64,000 bases of DNA, taken from positions 2,108,001 through 2,172,000 of the forward strand of contig NZ_CP136651.1 of the NCBI RefSeq assembly GCF_036784765.1, given 5' to 3'. This DNA comes from Novosphingobium sp. ZN18A2. Lineage in GTDB: Bacteria; Pseudomonadota; Alphaproteobacteria; Sphingomonadales; Sphingomonadaceae. The position numbers and the translations under genes are program-made. The notes below the pieces were generated by a model. It had not been told where the DNA came from. It did not search any database and saw nothing but the letters and a program-made list of their open reading frames with translations. Positions 17,671 through 26,365 of the stretch are shown here, one piece after another; position 1 is the first letter of the stretch, and each line of letters starts with the position of its first letter.

Positions 17671-19209
17671 TCAAGCGTCGGCCATTTCCTTTGCGCCGGC
17701 CGTCTCCCCGGCCGCGCGGCGGTGGTTGTCATAGACGAATTCCTGCCCGTCCAGGTCGATGTTCGGAATCTCGTCGCGCTCGGCCCAGTAATCCTGGTTA
17801 TGGCGCCATTCGGGCTTGTCGCCACGCCGGGGCAGCTTGTCGAGCCCGCGCATCAGGTAGCCGGGGTTGAAGTTGTCTTCCTCGATCCAGGGCAGAAGTT
17901 TCATGCCCTTGTCCTCGTCGCGAAGGGCAACATCCACCCGCTTCGCGCCGATCTCGTCCATGTGGTTGAGCAGGTGGCACACGAAGTCGCCCAGCATATC
18001 CACGCGCAGCGTCCAGCTGGCGCGGAAATAGCCCATCACCCACACGAGGTTGGGCACGCCGGTGAACATCATGCCGCGATAGTTCACGGTGTCGTGCCAG
18101 TCGACCGGGGCATCGTCCACGCTGAACGGGATGTCGCCCATCACCGAAAGGCGGAAACCGGTGGCCGCCACGATAATGTCCGCCTCTATCTCTTCGCCGG
18201 ACGCGGTGCGCACGCCCTTTTCGGTGAAGGTGTCGATCGTGTCGGTCACCACCGTCAGCTTGCCCGCCTTCGCAGCCTGAAAAATGTCGCCCTCCGGGCA
18301 GAACGCCAGACGCTGCTGCCACACGCGATAGCGCGGGGTGAAGTGCGGCTCGAACTCGAAATCCTCGCCCGCGTAGAGCTTGATAAGCTCTTTCAGTTCA
18401 TCGAACACGGCATCGGGTTCGGACTGGCAGCGCTTGGTCAGCTGGTCCTGATCGTACATCACCTGCGCGCGCACGACGCGGTGGATGGTCGGCTCGTCTA
18501 TGCCGATCTCGCGCAGCCGGTCGGCCAGTTCGTTCTGGTTGGGGCTGCAGAAGAAATAGGTGGGCGAACGCTGGAGCATCGTCACGTGCGCGGCCTTTTC
18601 GGCGAAGGCCGGCACCACGGTTGCCGCGGTCGCGCCCGATCCGATCACCAGAACGCGCTTGCCGGCATAGTCCGTTTCCGGGTCCCACAGCTGGGCGTGG
18701 ACGAACTGGCCCTTGTAGTCGGAAAGGCCCGGCCAATCGGGGACATATGGCTTTTCGTGATCGTAATACCCCTGGCACATCCAGAGGAAGTTGGCGGTGA
18801 AGGTCACTTCCGCGCCGTCCGACTTGCGCACCGCCTTCACGGTCCACAGGTTGTCCTTGCCGGACCAGTTGCAGCCGGTGATGCGGTGGCCATAGTGGAT
18901 GTGATCGCCGATGCCGTTCTCTTCGATCACTTCGCCCATATACCGCAGGATCTTTTCGGCCTTGGCGATCGGTTCATCGACCCATGGCTTGAAGCGGTAA
19001 CCGAAAGTGTAGAGGTCGGAATCCGAACGCACGCCGGGATACTTGTGCGTTTCCCACGTCCCGCCGAAGGTATCCTTCATCTCGAGGATGGCATAGCTCT
19101 TGCCGGGACACTGGTCCTGCAGGTGATAGGCCGAGCCGATGCCGGAAATTCCCGCACCCACTATCAGCACGTCTACGTGCTGCGCTCCACTTCCGGTTGC
19201 GCCGTTCAT
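17671..19209 (-). CDS. FAD-dependent Baeyer-Villiger-type monooxygenase
   Basis: 512 residues of the class B flavoprotein monooxygenase group (EthA/BVMO-like). The N-terminal FAD Rossmann site is VDVLIVGAGISGIGSAYHL. FGGTWETHKYPGVRSDSD matches the GGTW-x4-YPG region. YKGQFVHAQLWD resembles the BVMO fingerprint G-x-F-x-H-x3-W, and RVLVIGSGATAAT is the NADPH Rossmann site. It would insert oxygen next to a ketone or oxidise a heteroatom using NADPH and O2. ATG 19209 has GGAGGA 7 nt upstream. An inverted repeat upstream (19235-19250) may be its operator. Together with the P450 it could serve in hydrocarbon or terpenoid breakdown. Confidence 0.9.
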   Translation of the reverse strand: MNGATGSGAQHVDVLIVGAGISGIGSAYHLQDQCPGKSYAILEMKDTFGGTWETHKYPGVRSDSDLYTFGYRFKPWVDEPIAKAEKILRYMGEVIEENGIGDHIHYGHRITGCNWSGKDNLWTVKAVRKSDGAEVTFTANFLWMCQGYYDHEKPYVPDWPGLSDYKGQFVHAQLWDPETDYAGKRVLVIGSGATAATVVPAFAEKAAHVTMLQRSPTYFFCSPNQNELADRLREIGIDEPTIHRVVRAQVMYDQDQLTKRCQSEPDAVFDELKELIKLYAGEDFEFEPHFTPRYRVWQQRLAFCPEGDIFQAAKAGKLTVVTDTIDTFTEKGVRTASGEEIEADIIVAATGFRLSVMGDIPFSVDDAPVDWHDTVNYRGMMFTGVPNLVWVMGYFRASWTLRVDMLGDFVCHLLNHMDEIGAKRVDVALRDEDKGMKLLPWIEEDNFNPGYLMRGLDKLPRRGDKPEWRHNQDYWAERDEIPNIDLDGQEFVYDNHRRAAGETAGAKEMADA

Positions 19210-19234
19210 ATACAAGTCCTCCGCCAAAGCTGTG

Positions 19235-19250
19235 CCTATCATTCGATAGG
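19235..19250. promoter_or_regulatory. Short inverted repeat upstream of the monooxygenase
   Basis: CCTATC-ATTC-GATAGG, perfect 6-bp arms, 26 bp before the start codon. The position and symmetry suit a repressor site, but arms this short can occur by chance. Confidence 0.35.
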
Positions 19251-19337
19251 TCTGTATGCCTTCAGAGGCTGCACCCATTCATTGATCCCCGTCAATGGCA
19301 GAAATCGGCGAAGCGAGGCGTTTTTAGGGTTTTCGCC

Positions 19338-20321
19338 CTATTTCATGAACTCACGATGTCCGCCGAACTTGAACCGCATTGCCGAAAGCACCCTGTCCGC
19401 CACCCGTTTTTCATCGCGCGAATCGAATCGGGCAAACAATGCCGCGGCCATGACCTGCACGCTCACCCCCTGATCGATCGCCGCGTCCAGCGTCCATCGC
19501 CCTTCACCACTGTCGGCAACCTGAGGCGAATAGCGATCGAGCGACGGATCGTCCGCCAGCGCGTCCGCCCCAAGGTCGAGCAGCCATGAAGCCACTACGC
19601 TGCCCCGGCGCCAGACTTCGGCGATCGCGGCAAGATCGAGATCGTAGCGATAGTCTTCGGGCACCTGCTCCCCGCCCGCGCTGGCGAAAAGGGCGAACCC
19701 TTCGGCGTAGGCCTGCATAAGCCCGTATTCGACGCCGTTGTGCACCATCTTCACATAGTGCCCCGCCCCGCTTGGCCCGCAATGCAGCCAACCCGCTTCG
19801 CCGGGCGCTTCCGCCCCGCCCTCGCGCGCGGGTGTGCGCGCGGCCGCATCCATGCCGGGGGCAAGCGCCTTGAAGATCGGGGCATTGCGCTTCACGGCCG
19901 CCGCGTCGCCACCGATCATGAGCGAATATCCGCGCTCCAGGCCGAAAACGCCGCCGCTGGTTCCGCAATCGAGAAAGTCCACGCCGCTTTCGGCCAGCAA
20001 TTTGCCGCGCGCCACCGAATCCTTGAAATGGCTGTTGCCGCCGTCGATCACCGTATCGCCCTTTTCCAGCAGCCCGGCCAGATCGTTTACCACCTGCCCC
20101 ACCGCATCGCCCGACGGCACCATGACCCACACGCTGCGCGGGGGCGCCAGCCCTTTTACAAGCGCTTCCAGGCTTTCCGCCGCAATGGCTCCGGTCTCAT
20201 CGGCAAGCGCCGTGCGCTCGTCCTCTATGGGGGAGAAGATGTGGCAGGTATGGCCGCCCTGCGTCAGACGCCGGACCATGTTGCCGCCCATTTTGCCAAG
20301 GCCGACAAATCCGATGTGCAT
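19338..20321 (-). CDS. gnd: 6-phosphogluconate dehydrogenase, short (decarboxylating) form
   Basis: 327 residues. It oxidatively decarboxylates 6-phosphogluconate to ribulose 5-phosphate. The N-terminal Rossmann site is IGFVGLGKMGGNMVRRL. The substrate motif is DCGTSGGVFGLERGYSLMIGG, with GHYVKMVHNGVEYGLMQ carrying the catalytic Lys and the His-Asn pair. The length of about 330 marks the short GndA/YqeC-type, often NAD-preferring, rather than the 470-residue form. It appears monocistronic here; zwf and edd are not in the window. Confidence 0.94.
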   Translation of the reverse strand: MHIGFVGLGKMGGNMVRRLTQGGHTCHIFSPIEDERTALADETGAIAAESLEALVKGLAPPRSVWVMVPSGDAVGQVVNDLAGLLEKGDTVIDGGNSHFKDSVARGKLLAESGVDFLDCGTSGGVFGLERGYSLMIGGDAAAVKRNAPIFKALAPGMDAAARTPAREGGAEAPGEAGWLHCGPSGAGHYVKMVHNGVEYGLMQAYAEGFALFASAGGEQVPEDYRYDLDLAAIAEVWRRGSVVASWLLDLGADALADDPSLDRYSPQVADSGEGRWTLDAAIDQGVSVQVMAAALFARFDSRDEKRVADRVLSAMRFKFGGHREFMK

Positions 20322-20376
20322 TATCCTTCGCTCCTTCTTCGCGTCCCGGCATTGCTCCCCTTAATTTGCTGGCAAA

Positions 20377-21228
20377 TCAGAACGTATAGGCCAGCCCGAC
20401 GCCGCCCATCCATTGATCGCGAGAGCCGCGCAGCGCGGTAATCGGTGTTTCCGCCGCGCTTCCGGTCAAGCGCGTGTAGCCCATGCCTGCAACCAGCGCG
20501 AAACCGCCGTTCAGAAGGTTTCCGTCAAGGTCGTAACCGGTATAAAAGCGCAGGCCCCAGTCCTTCATCCCGCCCTTGGCCGAATAGACGGGCAGCCCGC
20601 TTGCCACGCTGTCCGCGGGTGAGACCGAATACGTGTAATCGGCCCAGCCATCGTTGACGAAATCCATCGCTACGGAAAGCGCCACGATCTGCGCGCGGCT
20701 GACGGGGGTAAGGTAGGTTCCTCCGACTGAAACCAACCGCGCGCCGTCGTGCCCGCTGGTGTCCCAGCGCACGTCCACGCCCATGCTCACGCTGTCATAG
20801 GGATTTAATACGCGCTGGACGGAAAACCCCGTGGCGATCCCGGCCTCGAACGTATCGTCCAGCGGATGCAGCTTGTCGACCACGGCATCGCCCGAATGCG
20901 CATCGCGGTTGTCGTTGTAAACGCCCACCGGGCCAAGCTGGAACCGCACTTTCGCGTTCCTGGGCGCGGGGATGAAATTGAGCGCGATGCCCGAATCGCG
21001 CGGGCTGATTCCAATGCCCGCGATCCGGCCCGCAACCCCCGCCGCGGGGGTAATCATGGTGCTGTCAGCCCCTTCGTAACGGGGCGTTACGACAACGCCT
21101 GCCCCCACAACGAGGAAATCTCCGTCGAAAATGTTGGGTTCGTTGTCCGGCGGCGGCGCGGACTGGGCCATGGCTGCCACGGGAAACAGGCAACCTGCGG
21201 CGAAAGCACCGCGCAGGAAGCGTTTCAT
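20377..21228 (-). CDS. MipA/OmpV-family outer-membrane protein
   Basis: 283 residues with a signal peptide (FLRGAFAAGCLFPVAAMAQS) and a beta-barrel ending in the outer-membrane signature of a C-terminal aromatic residue (WMGGVGLAYTF). Domain matches to MipA/OmpV include FLVVGAGVVVTPRYEGADS near the start and RGSRDQWMGGVGLAY at the end. MipA in E. coli scaffolds murein synthase with hydrolase; other members are porin-like. ATG 21228 gives a standard signal peptide. An in-frame ATG at 21288 with GGTGAG about 7 nt upstream is a real alternative, adding 20 residues. Palindromes at 21323-21347 lie upstream. Confidence 0.88.
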   Translation of the reverse strand: MKRFLRGAFAAGCLFPVAAMAQSAPPPDNEPNIFDGDFLVVGAGVVVTPRYEGADSTMITPAAGVAGRIAGIGISPRDSGIALNFIPAPRNAKVRFQLGPVGVYNDNRDAHSGDAVVDKLHPLDDTFEAGIATGFSVQRVLNPYDSVSMGVDVRWDTSGHDGARLVSVGGTYLTPVSRAQIVALSVAMDFVNDGWADYTYSVSPADSVASGLPVYSAKGGMKDWGLRFYTGYDLDGNLLNGGFALVAGMGYTRLTGSAAETPITALRGSRDQWMGGVGLAYTF

Positions 21229-21322
21229 ATGGCGATTTTCCCTGACGGCCGAACCCTTTGCGACCGCTGCAACTGACGTACTGTTCATAAATCTCACCCT
21301 GCACCAATGCGCGGAAGGCCAC

Positions 21323-21347
21323 ATGGTTGCAACCATCACGGTTGCAT
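21323..21347. promoter_or_regulatory. Palindrome plus half-site upstream of the MipA gene
   Basis: ATGGTTGCAACCAT (21323-21336) is a perfect 14-bp palindrome, followed at 21340-21347 by another GGTTGCAT half-site. ATGCAACC/GGTTGCAT is also the half-site of the palindrome before the MAPEG genes (60970-60987). Probably an operator of an unidentified repressor. Confidence 0.45.
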
Positions 21348-21355
21348 CTGCCTGC

Positions 21356-21970
21356 TCATGCCCCGGCCTGCCACTGGCGGATCGCATCGACGGGCCAGAC
21401 CAGCATCAGGATATTCAGCGTCAGGTTGTCACGGATCATCAGCAGGGTGAACAGCTCGAACAGGATGGCCAGTGCGATGCTGAGCCTGACGGGCAGGCGC
21501 GCGGCAAGCCAGAAACCCGCCATCATGAAAATCACGTCGCTGGCCGAATTGACGATGCTGTCACCCGAATAGCCATAACTGACCGTCACCGCGCGATAGC
21601 GGTCTATGATCATGGGCGAGTTTTCAAGCAGTTCCCAGAACGCCTCGAACGCCACCGCGATGGCCAGCGCCCAGCGTGACGGGCGCCCGCCGAACAGCCG
21701 CCATTTCCGCCACAGCAGCCAGGCGAAGAAATAGAACAGAAGACCGTGGATGACGTGGCTGAACGAATACCAGTCCGCAATGTGCTGGCTGTTGCCGGAC
21801 GATTGCACCACACCGTGCCACAGCTTCACATAGCCGCAAGTGCAGATCGGCGGACGGCCCATCGCCAGTTCCATGGCCACCAGCGCCAGCAATACGCCAA
21901 CCGCCGCGATCAGGCCGCGCGTGTCGGGCAGCAGGCTTTGGGCCACGGCGCGGCTCGTCGAGTTGTCCAT
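21356..21970 (-). CDS. DUF2585 (UPF0314) membrane protein
   Basis: 204 residues. About five hydrophobic spans, with motifs characteristic of the UPF0314/DUF2585 family of alphaproteobacteria: MGRPPICTCGYVKLWHG, WYSFSHVIHGLLFYF, AFWELLENSPMIIDRYR and GYSGDSIVNSASD. The function is unknown; the invariant Cys, His, Glu and Asp suggest an intramembrane enzyme or metal site. ATG 21970 is the first start that excludes a shadow-like N-terminal extension. Divergent from crtY with 76 bp between starts, so the two promoters may interact. Confidence 0.88.
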   Translation of the reverse strand: MDNSTSRAVAQSLLPDTRGLIAAVGVLLALVAMELAMGRPPICTCGYVKLWHGVVQSSGNSQHIADWYSFSHVIHGLLFYFFAWLLWRKWRLFGGRPSRWALAIAVAFEAFWELLENSPMIIDRYRAVTVSYGYSGDSIVNSASDVIFMMAGFWLAARLPVRLSIALAILFELFTLLMIRDNLTLNILMLVWPVDAIRQWQAGA

Positions 21971-22046
21971 CGTCGCACGATGCCCGATCGGGACAGTCGC
22001 GCCAAGCCGGTTGCCACATCGGACGCATCGTCCTAACGCCGAAGAG

Positions 22047-23243
22047 ATGAGTGCCCGCAATTGCGACATTGCGATCCTCGGAGGAGGTCTTGCCGGGGGG
22101 CTTATTGCCCTTGCGCTTGCACGGCACCGGCCGGAGGTCCGCATCCTGCTGATAGAGCAGGAGGAAAGGCTTGGCGGCAACCACGTCTGGTCTTTTTTCG
22201 GCACCGATGTCGGCACAGAGGGAAGAGAGCTTCTGGCCGCGTCGGTGGCGGGTGCGTGGCCGGGCTATAGCGTGCGCTTCCCGGCCTATGAGCGCCAGCT
22301 TTCCACCAGCTATTACGCGATGCCTTCTGCGCGTTTCGACGCCGCGCTGCGCCGCGCCCTGCCCGCCGACGCCATCCTGACCGGCGCGCGCATCGTCACC
22401 TGCGGGCGCAATTCGGTTACGCTGGCGGACAACTCCGTGATCGAGGCCGGCGGCGTGATCGACGCGCGCGGTATCCGCAACATGGGCCACCTGACCGGCG
22501 GCTGGCAGAAGTTCCTTGGCCGCCGCCTGAAGCTTTCGGTGCCGCACGGACTGGACAGGCCTGTGGTGATGGATGCCGATGTCGCCCAGCTTGACGGATT
22601 CCGCTTTGTCTATTGCCTGCCGTTTTCCGCGGACGAGGTGTTCGTGGAAGACACCTATTATTCCGACAGCGCGACGCTTGGGACGGCGATCCTGGCCGAC
22701 CGGATAGACGAATATGCCCGCAAGCGCGGCTGGCAGGTGGCCGAGGTGCTGACAGAGGAACAGGGCGTGCTGCCGGTTGTCTCGGGCGGGGATTTCGATG
22801 CTTTCTGGCGGTCGTCCGGGCATGACGCCGCCCGCGCCGGAACGCGCGCGGGGCTGTTCCAGCCTCTTACCAGCTATTCCCTGCCTGACGCGGTGCGCTT
22901 TGCGCTGGCCGTGGCGCGCCAGCCCGACCTCGATGGCGACAGCCTTGCCGCTTTCAGCGAGGCCTATGCCCGCCGCCACTGGGAACGCGGCGCGTTCTAC
23001 CGCAAGCTTTCCGCCATGCTGTTCGGTGCCGCGCTTCCGCCGGACCGCTATCGCGTGCTTGAACGCTTCTACCGGCTCGACCAGCGACTGATCGAGCGTT
23101 TCTATTCCGGGCGATCGACAGGTATGGACAAGTTGCGCATCCTGGCGGGCAAGCCGCCCGTTCCCCTGTTCAAGGCGGTGGGCGTCCTTTCCGGCATGGG
23201 CGAAAAACCCCAGGCGCTCCACTTCGCAGGGACGCGCCGATGA
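22047..23243 (+). CDS. crtY: Lycopene beta-cyclase
   Basis: 398 residues. It converts lycopene to beta-carotene by cyclising both ends. The FAD/NAD Rossmann site is CDIAILGGGLAGGLIALAL. RLGGNHVWSFFGTD is the CrtY N-terminal signature, DARGIRNMGHLTGGWQKFLG matches the cyclase motif region, and LPFSADEVFVEDTYYSD is the conserved cyclase segment. GLFQPLTSYSLPDAVRFA lies in the C-terminal half. The ATG at 22047 has only a weak GAAGAG before it. First gene of the crtY-crtI-LOG-crtB operon; its stop overlaps crtI by 4 nt. Confidence 0.96.
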   Translation: MSARNCDIAILGGGLAGGLIALALARHRPEVRILLIEQEERLGGNHVWSFFGTDVGTEGRELLAASVAGAWPGYSVRFPAYERQLSTSYYAMPSARFDAALRRALPADAILTGARIVTCGRNSVTLADNSVIEAGGVIDARGIRNMGHLTGGWQKFLGRRLKLSVPHGLDRPVVMDADVAQLDGFRFVYCLPFSADEVFVEDTYYSDSATLGTAILADRIDEYARKRGWQVAEVLTEEQGVLPVVSGGDFDAFWRSSGHDAARAGTRAGLFQPLTSYSLPDAVRFALAVARQPDLDGDSLAAFSEAYARRHWERGAFYRKLSAMLFGAALPPDRYRVLERFYRLDQRLIERFYSGRSTGMDKLRILAGKPPVPLFKAVGVLSGMGEKPQALHFAGTRR

Positions 23244-24718
23244 CGCGCGCGTGCATTATCGGATCGGGGTTCGGCGGGCTGGCATTGGCCATCCGGCTGC
23301 AATCCGCGGGTATCGAGACAACCGTGATCGAAGCGCGCGACAAGCCGGGCGGCCGGGCCTATTTCTGGCAACGCGACGGTTTCACCTTCGATGCCGGGCC
23401 TACGGTCGTGACCGATCCACCCTGCCTTGAAGAGCTTTGGAAGCTTTCCGGCCACGAAATGTCGGAAGACGTCGAACTGATGCCGGTGATGCCGTTCTAC
23501 CGGCTCAACTGGCCCGACGGCACGAACTTCGACTATTCGAACGACGAAACGGCGCTGCGCAACGAGATCGCGCGCCTCGATCCGTCCGATATCGCCGGAT
23601 ACGAGGAATTCCTGCGCTATTCCGCGCACGTGTTCGAAGAAGGCTATGTGAAGCTGGGCGCCGTGCCTTTCCTCGACTTCGCGAGCATGATCAAGGCCGC
23701 CCCTGCGCTGGCCAGGCACCAGGCCTGGCGCAGCGTCTATTCAATGGTTTCGAAGTTCATCCACAGCGAGAAACTGCGCGAAGCCTTCAGCTTCCATACG
23801 CTGCTGGTGGGCGGCAACCCGATGACCACCAGCGCAATCTATGCCCTGATCCACAAGCTGGAAAAGGATGGCGGTGTGTGGTGGGCCAAAGGCGGCACCA
23901 ACCGCCTGATCGCGGGAATGGTGCGGCATTTCGAGCGGCTGGGCGGCACGGTGCGGCTGGGCGATCCGGCTATACAGGTCCACACCCTTGGCAACCGCGC
24001 GACGGCGGTCGAAACGGCAAGCGGATGGAAGCAAAACTTCGACGCGGTCGCGTCCAACGCAGACCTTGTCCATTCCTATCGCGACCTGCTGGGAGACAGC
24101 GCGCGCGGGCGGCGGCAGGGCAAGGCGCTGGCGAAAAAGCGCTGGTCCCCCAGCCTGTTCGTGGTCCATTTCGGCGTGGAGGGAACGTGGCCCGGCATTC
24201 CGCACCACATGATCCTGTTCGGCCCGCGCTATAAGGGTCTGCTGGAAGACATCTACGATCACGGCGTTCTGCCGCGGGATTTCTCCATCTACCTGCACCA
24301 TCCGACCGTTACCGATCCTTCGGTCGCGCCGGACGGGATGAGCACGTTCTATGCGCTTGTTCCCGTTGCCCACATGGGCAAGCTGCCGGTGGACTGGGAC
24401 GAAGTGGGGCCGGTGCTGGAAAAGCGCATTCTGGACGAAGTGGGCCGGCGGCTGATCCCGGACATCCATTCGCGCATCGTGACCAAGTTCCACTATGCGC
24501 CCAGCGACTTCGCGGCGGACCTTCATGCCCACCACGGCAGCGCGTTCAGCCTGGAACCGCTGTTGACGCAAAGCGCATACTTTCGCGCGCACAACCGCGA
24601 CGACGATATCGACAACTTCTATCTCGTGGGCGCGGGCACGCATCCCGGCGCGGGGATTCCCGGCGTCGTGGGCAGTGCCAAGGCGACCGCGGGGCTTATG
24701 CTGGAGGATCTTTCGTGA
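23240..24718 (+). CDS. crtI: Phytoene desaturase
   Basis: 492 residues, the bacterial CrtI-type desaturase that carries phytoene to lycopene. The dinucleotide site is CIIGSGFGGLALAIRLQSAG, then VIEARDKPGGRAYFW and FTFDAGPTVVTDP. SFHTLLVGGNPMTTSAIY is a typical central motif. The C-terminal desaturase signature NFYLVGAGTHPGAGIPGVVG is intact. ATG 23240 overlaps the crtY stop (ATGA), and its own stop overlaps the GTG of the LOG gene. Confidence 0.97.
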   Translation: MTRACIIGSGFGGLALAIRLQSAGIETTVIEARDKPGGRAYFWQRDGFTFDAGPTVVTDPPCLEELWKLSGHEMSEDVELMPVMPFYRLNWPDGTNFDYSNDETALRNEIARLDPSDIAGYEEFLRYSAHVFEEGYVKLGAVPFLDFASMIKAAPALARHQAWRSVYSMVSKFIHSEKLREAFSFHTLLVGGNPMTTSAIYALIHKLEKDGGVWWAKGGTNRLIAGMVRHFERLGGTVRLGDPAIQVHTLGNRATAVETASGWKQNFDAVASNADLVHSYRDLLGDSARGRRQGKALAKKRWSPSLFVVHFGVEGTWPGIPHHMILFGPRYKGLLEDIYDHGVLPRDFSIYLHHPTVTDPSVAPDGMSTFYALVPVAHMGKLPVDWDEVGPVLEKRILDEVGRRLIPDIHSRIVTKFHYAPSDFAADLHAHHGSAFSLEPLLTQSAYFRAHNRDDDIDNFYLVGAGTHPGAGIPGVVGSAKATAGLMLEDLS

Positions 24719-25296
24719 AACGCATCGCCGTTTATTGCGGCTCCGCCTCGCCCGCCGACGGGCGATATATCCACCTTGCCAGACAGGTGGGAAAGACACT
24801 CGCCGCTAAAGGGATCGGCGTGGTCTATGGCGGCGGACGGCTGGGGCTGATGGGCGCCGTGGCATCCGGCGCGCTGGAGGCCGGCGGCGAAGTGATCGGC
24901 GTGATTCCCGAAGCGCTGGTCGGATCGGAAGTGTCCAACACCGACTGCACCGAACTGCGTATTGTGCCCGGCATGCACCAGAGGAAGCAGGCCTTCACGG
25001 ACCTTTCGGACGGTTTCCTGACCATACCCGGCGGCGTGGGCACGCTGGACGAATTGTGGGAAGCCGTCAGCTGGGCGCAGCTTGGCTATCATCGCAAGCC
25101 GGTGGGCCTGCTCAACGCCTTCGGGTTCTATGACCACCTGCTGGCCTTCAACCGCCACATGATCGAGGTCGGGTTCGTCCGCGAAGCGCACCGCGACATC
25201 ATCATCGCCGAACACGATCTGGACCTGCTTCTGGAACGCATGGAACGCCACGTGCCGCACAAGCCGATTTTCGAGATGAAGGCGGAGGATTTGTGA
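24715..25296 (+). CDS. LOG-family (TIGR00730) nucleotide 5'-monophosphate phosphoribohydrolase-like protein
   Basis: 193 residues of the LOG family, often mislabelled lysine decarboxylase. IAVYCGSASPADGRY opens it, followed by VVYGGGRLGLMGAVASGALE and the signature PGGVGTLDELWEAVSWAQLG (PGGxGTxxE). LOG enzymes release adenine-type bases from nucleoside 5'-monophosphates, including cytokinin activation. The bacterial role is often unclear. GTG 24715 overlaps the crtI stop (GTGA) and its stop overlaps crtB, so it is firmly inside the carotenoid operon. No link to carotenoid chemistry is known to me. Confidence 0.93.
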   Translation: MKRIAVYCGSASPADGRYIHLARQVGKTLAAKGIGVVYGGGRLGLMGAVASGALEAGGEVIGVIPEALVGSEVSNTDCTELRIVPGMHQRKQAFTDLSDGFLTIPGGVGTLDELWEAVSWAQLGYHRKPVGLLNAFGFYDHLLAFNRHMIEVGFVREAHRDIIIAEHDLDLLLERMERHVPHKPIFEMKAEDL

Positions 25297-26282
25297 GCGC
25301 GCAGCGGCTCAACCGGGCCGCGCTTGTCGCCCATGCCCGCGATACGATCGCGAACGGGTCCAAAAGCTTCGCCGCGGCAAGCCGCCTGTTCGACCGCGAG
25401 ACGCGCGAACGGGTGTGGATGCTCTATGCATGGTGCCGCCGCTGCGATGACCTGGCGGACGACCAGGACCTTGGCGGCGAACTGGGCCTGGATGCGGGCG
25501 CGGACGAACGCATTGCCGAAATCCGTGAGAAGACCGCCCTCGCCTTCGTCGACAAGCCGACCGGCGATCCCGCATTCGATGCGCTTGGCGTCGTCGCGCG
25601 CGAAACGGGCCTGACCCGTCACATGGCGGACGACGTGATCGCCGGGTTCGCGCTGGATGCGGCCGACTGGCGCCCCCGCAGCGAGCGCGACCTCATGCAG
25701 TATTGCTGGCACGTGGCGGGCGCGGTGGGCGTGATGATGGCGGTGGTCATGGGAGTATCGCCCGATGACGACGACACGCTGGACCGCGCCTGCGACCTTG
25801 GCCTGGCCTTCCAGCTCGCCAACATCGCGCGCGACGTGGAGGAGGATGACGCGGCCGGACGCTGCTACCTTCCGGTCGAATGGCTGGTGGAGGCAGACAT
25901 TCCGCCGGGCCAGCACATGAAGCCGTTCTATCGCGAAAAGCTGGTGGAGATGGTCGCGCGGCTTTGCACGATTTCGCGTGCGCACGAATGTTCCGCCCGG
26001 ATCGGCGCCGCGCGGCTTGCCCCGCGCCAGCGCTGGGCGATCCTTGCCGCGGCAGGTATCTATGGAGAGATCGCGCGCGAAGTGGCGCGGCGCGGCATCC
26101 ATGCCTGGGACCACCGGACAGTCGTGCCCGCGCTGCACAAGCTGGGCTGGATCGGCAAGGCCGGGTGGCAGGCTGTGAAAGCAGCGCCCTCCCCCGATTG
26201 TGCCAGTGCGGCGGAAGCGCGCGCGTGGACGCGGCGCGACCTGATGGACCTTGGCAGACAAGCTGCAAAAGCGGGCCGATAG
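25293..26282 (+). CDS. crtB: Phytoene synthase
   Basis: 329 residues. It condenses two geranylgeranyl diphosphates head to head to phytoene, the first committed carotenoid step. Both aspartate-rich sites are present: RRCDDLADDQD (about residue 49) and NIARDVEEDDAAGRCYLP. The opening KSFAAASRLFDRETRERVWMLYAW and the YCWHVAGAVGVMM stretch are typical. GTG 25293 overlaps the LOG stop by 4 nt. Downstream tailoring genes (crtZ, crtG, crtW) are not in the window, so the end pigment cannot be read here. Confidence 0.96.
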   Translation: MSAQRLNRAALVAHARDTIANGSKSFAAASRLFDRETRERVWMLYAWCRRCDDLADDQDLGGELGLDAGADERIAEIREKTALAFVDKPTGDPAFDALGVVARETGLTRHMADDVIAGFALDAADWRPRSERDLMQYCWHVAGAVGVMMAVVMGVSPDDDDTLDRACDLGLAFQLANIARDVEEDDAAGRCYLPVEWLVEADIPPGQHMKPFYREKLVEMVARLCTISRAHECSARIGAARLAPRQRWAILAAAGIYGEIAREVARRGIHAWDHRTVVPALHKLGWIGKAGWQAVKAAPSPDCASAAEARAWTRRDLMDLGRQAAKAGR

Positions 26283-26365
26283 ATTGCAAAAAGGGACTGG
26301 CGCACGTCGCGCCTTGCCTGCATCATTCCCGCGACGGCCATAACCGGCCGCGAGAGGGGATGGCA

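Noticed and set aside
17722..19473. A 583-codon plus-strand frame opposite the monooxygenase.
   Set aside because: Val/His/Arg-biased antisense frame; the minus strand has clear FAD and NADPH motifs.
24715..25296. Lysine decarboxylase as the name for the LOG-family gene.
   Set aside because: The PGGxGTxxE signature identifies a LOG-type phosphoribohydrolase; it has no PLP site.
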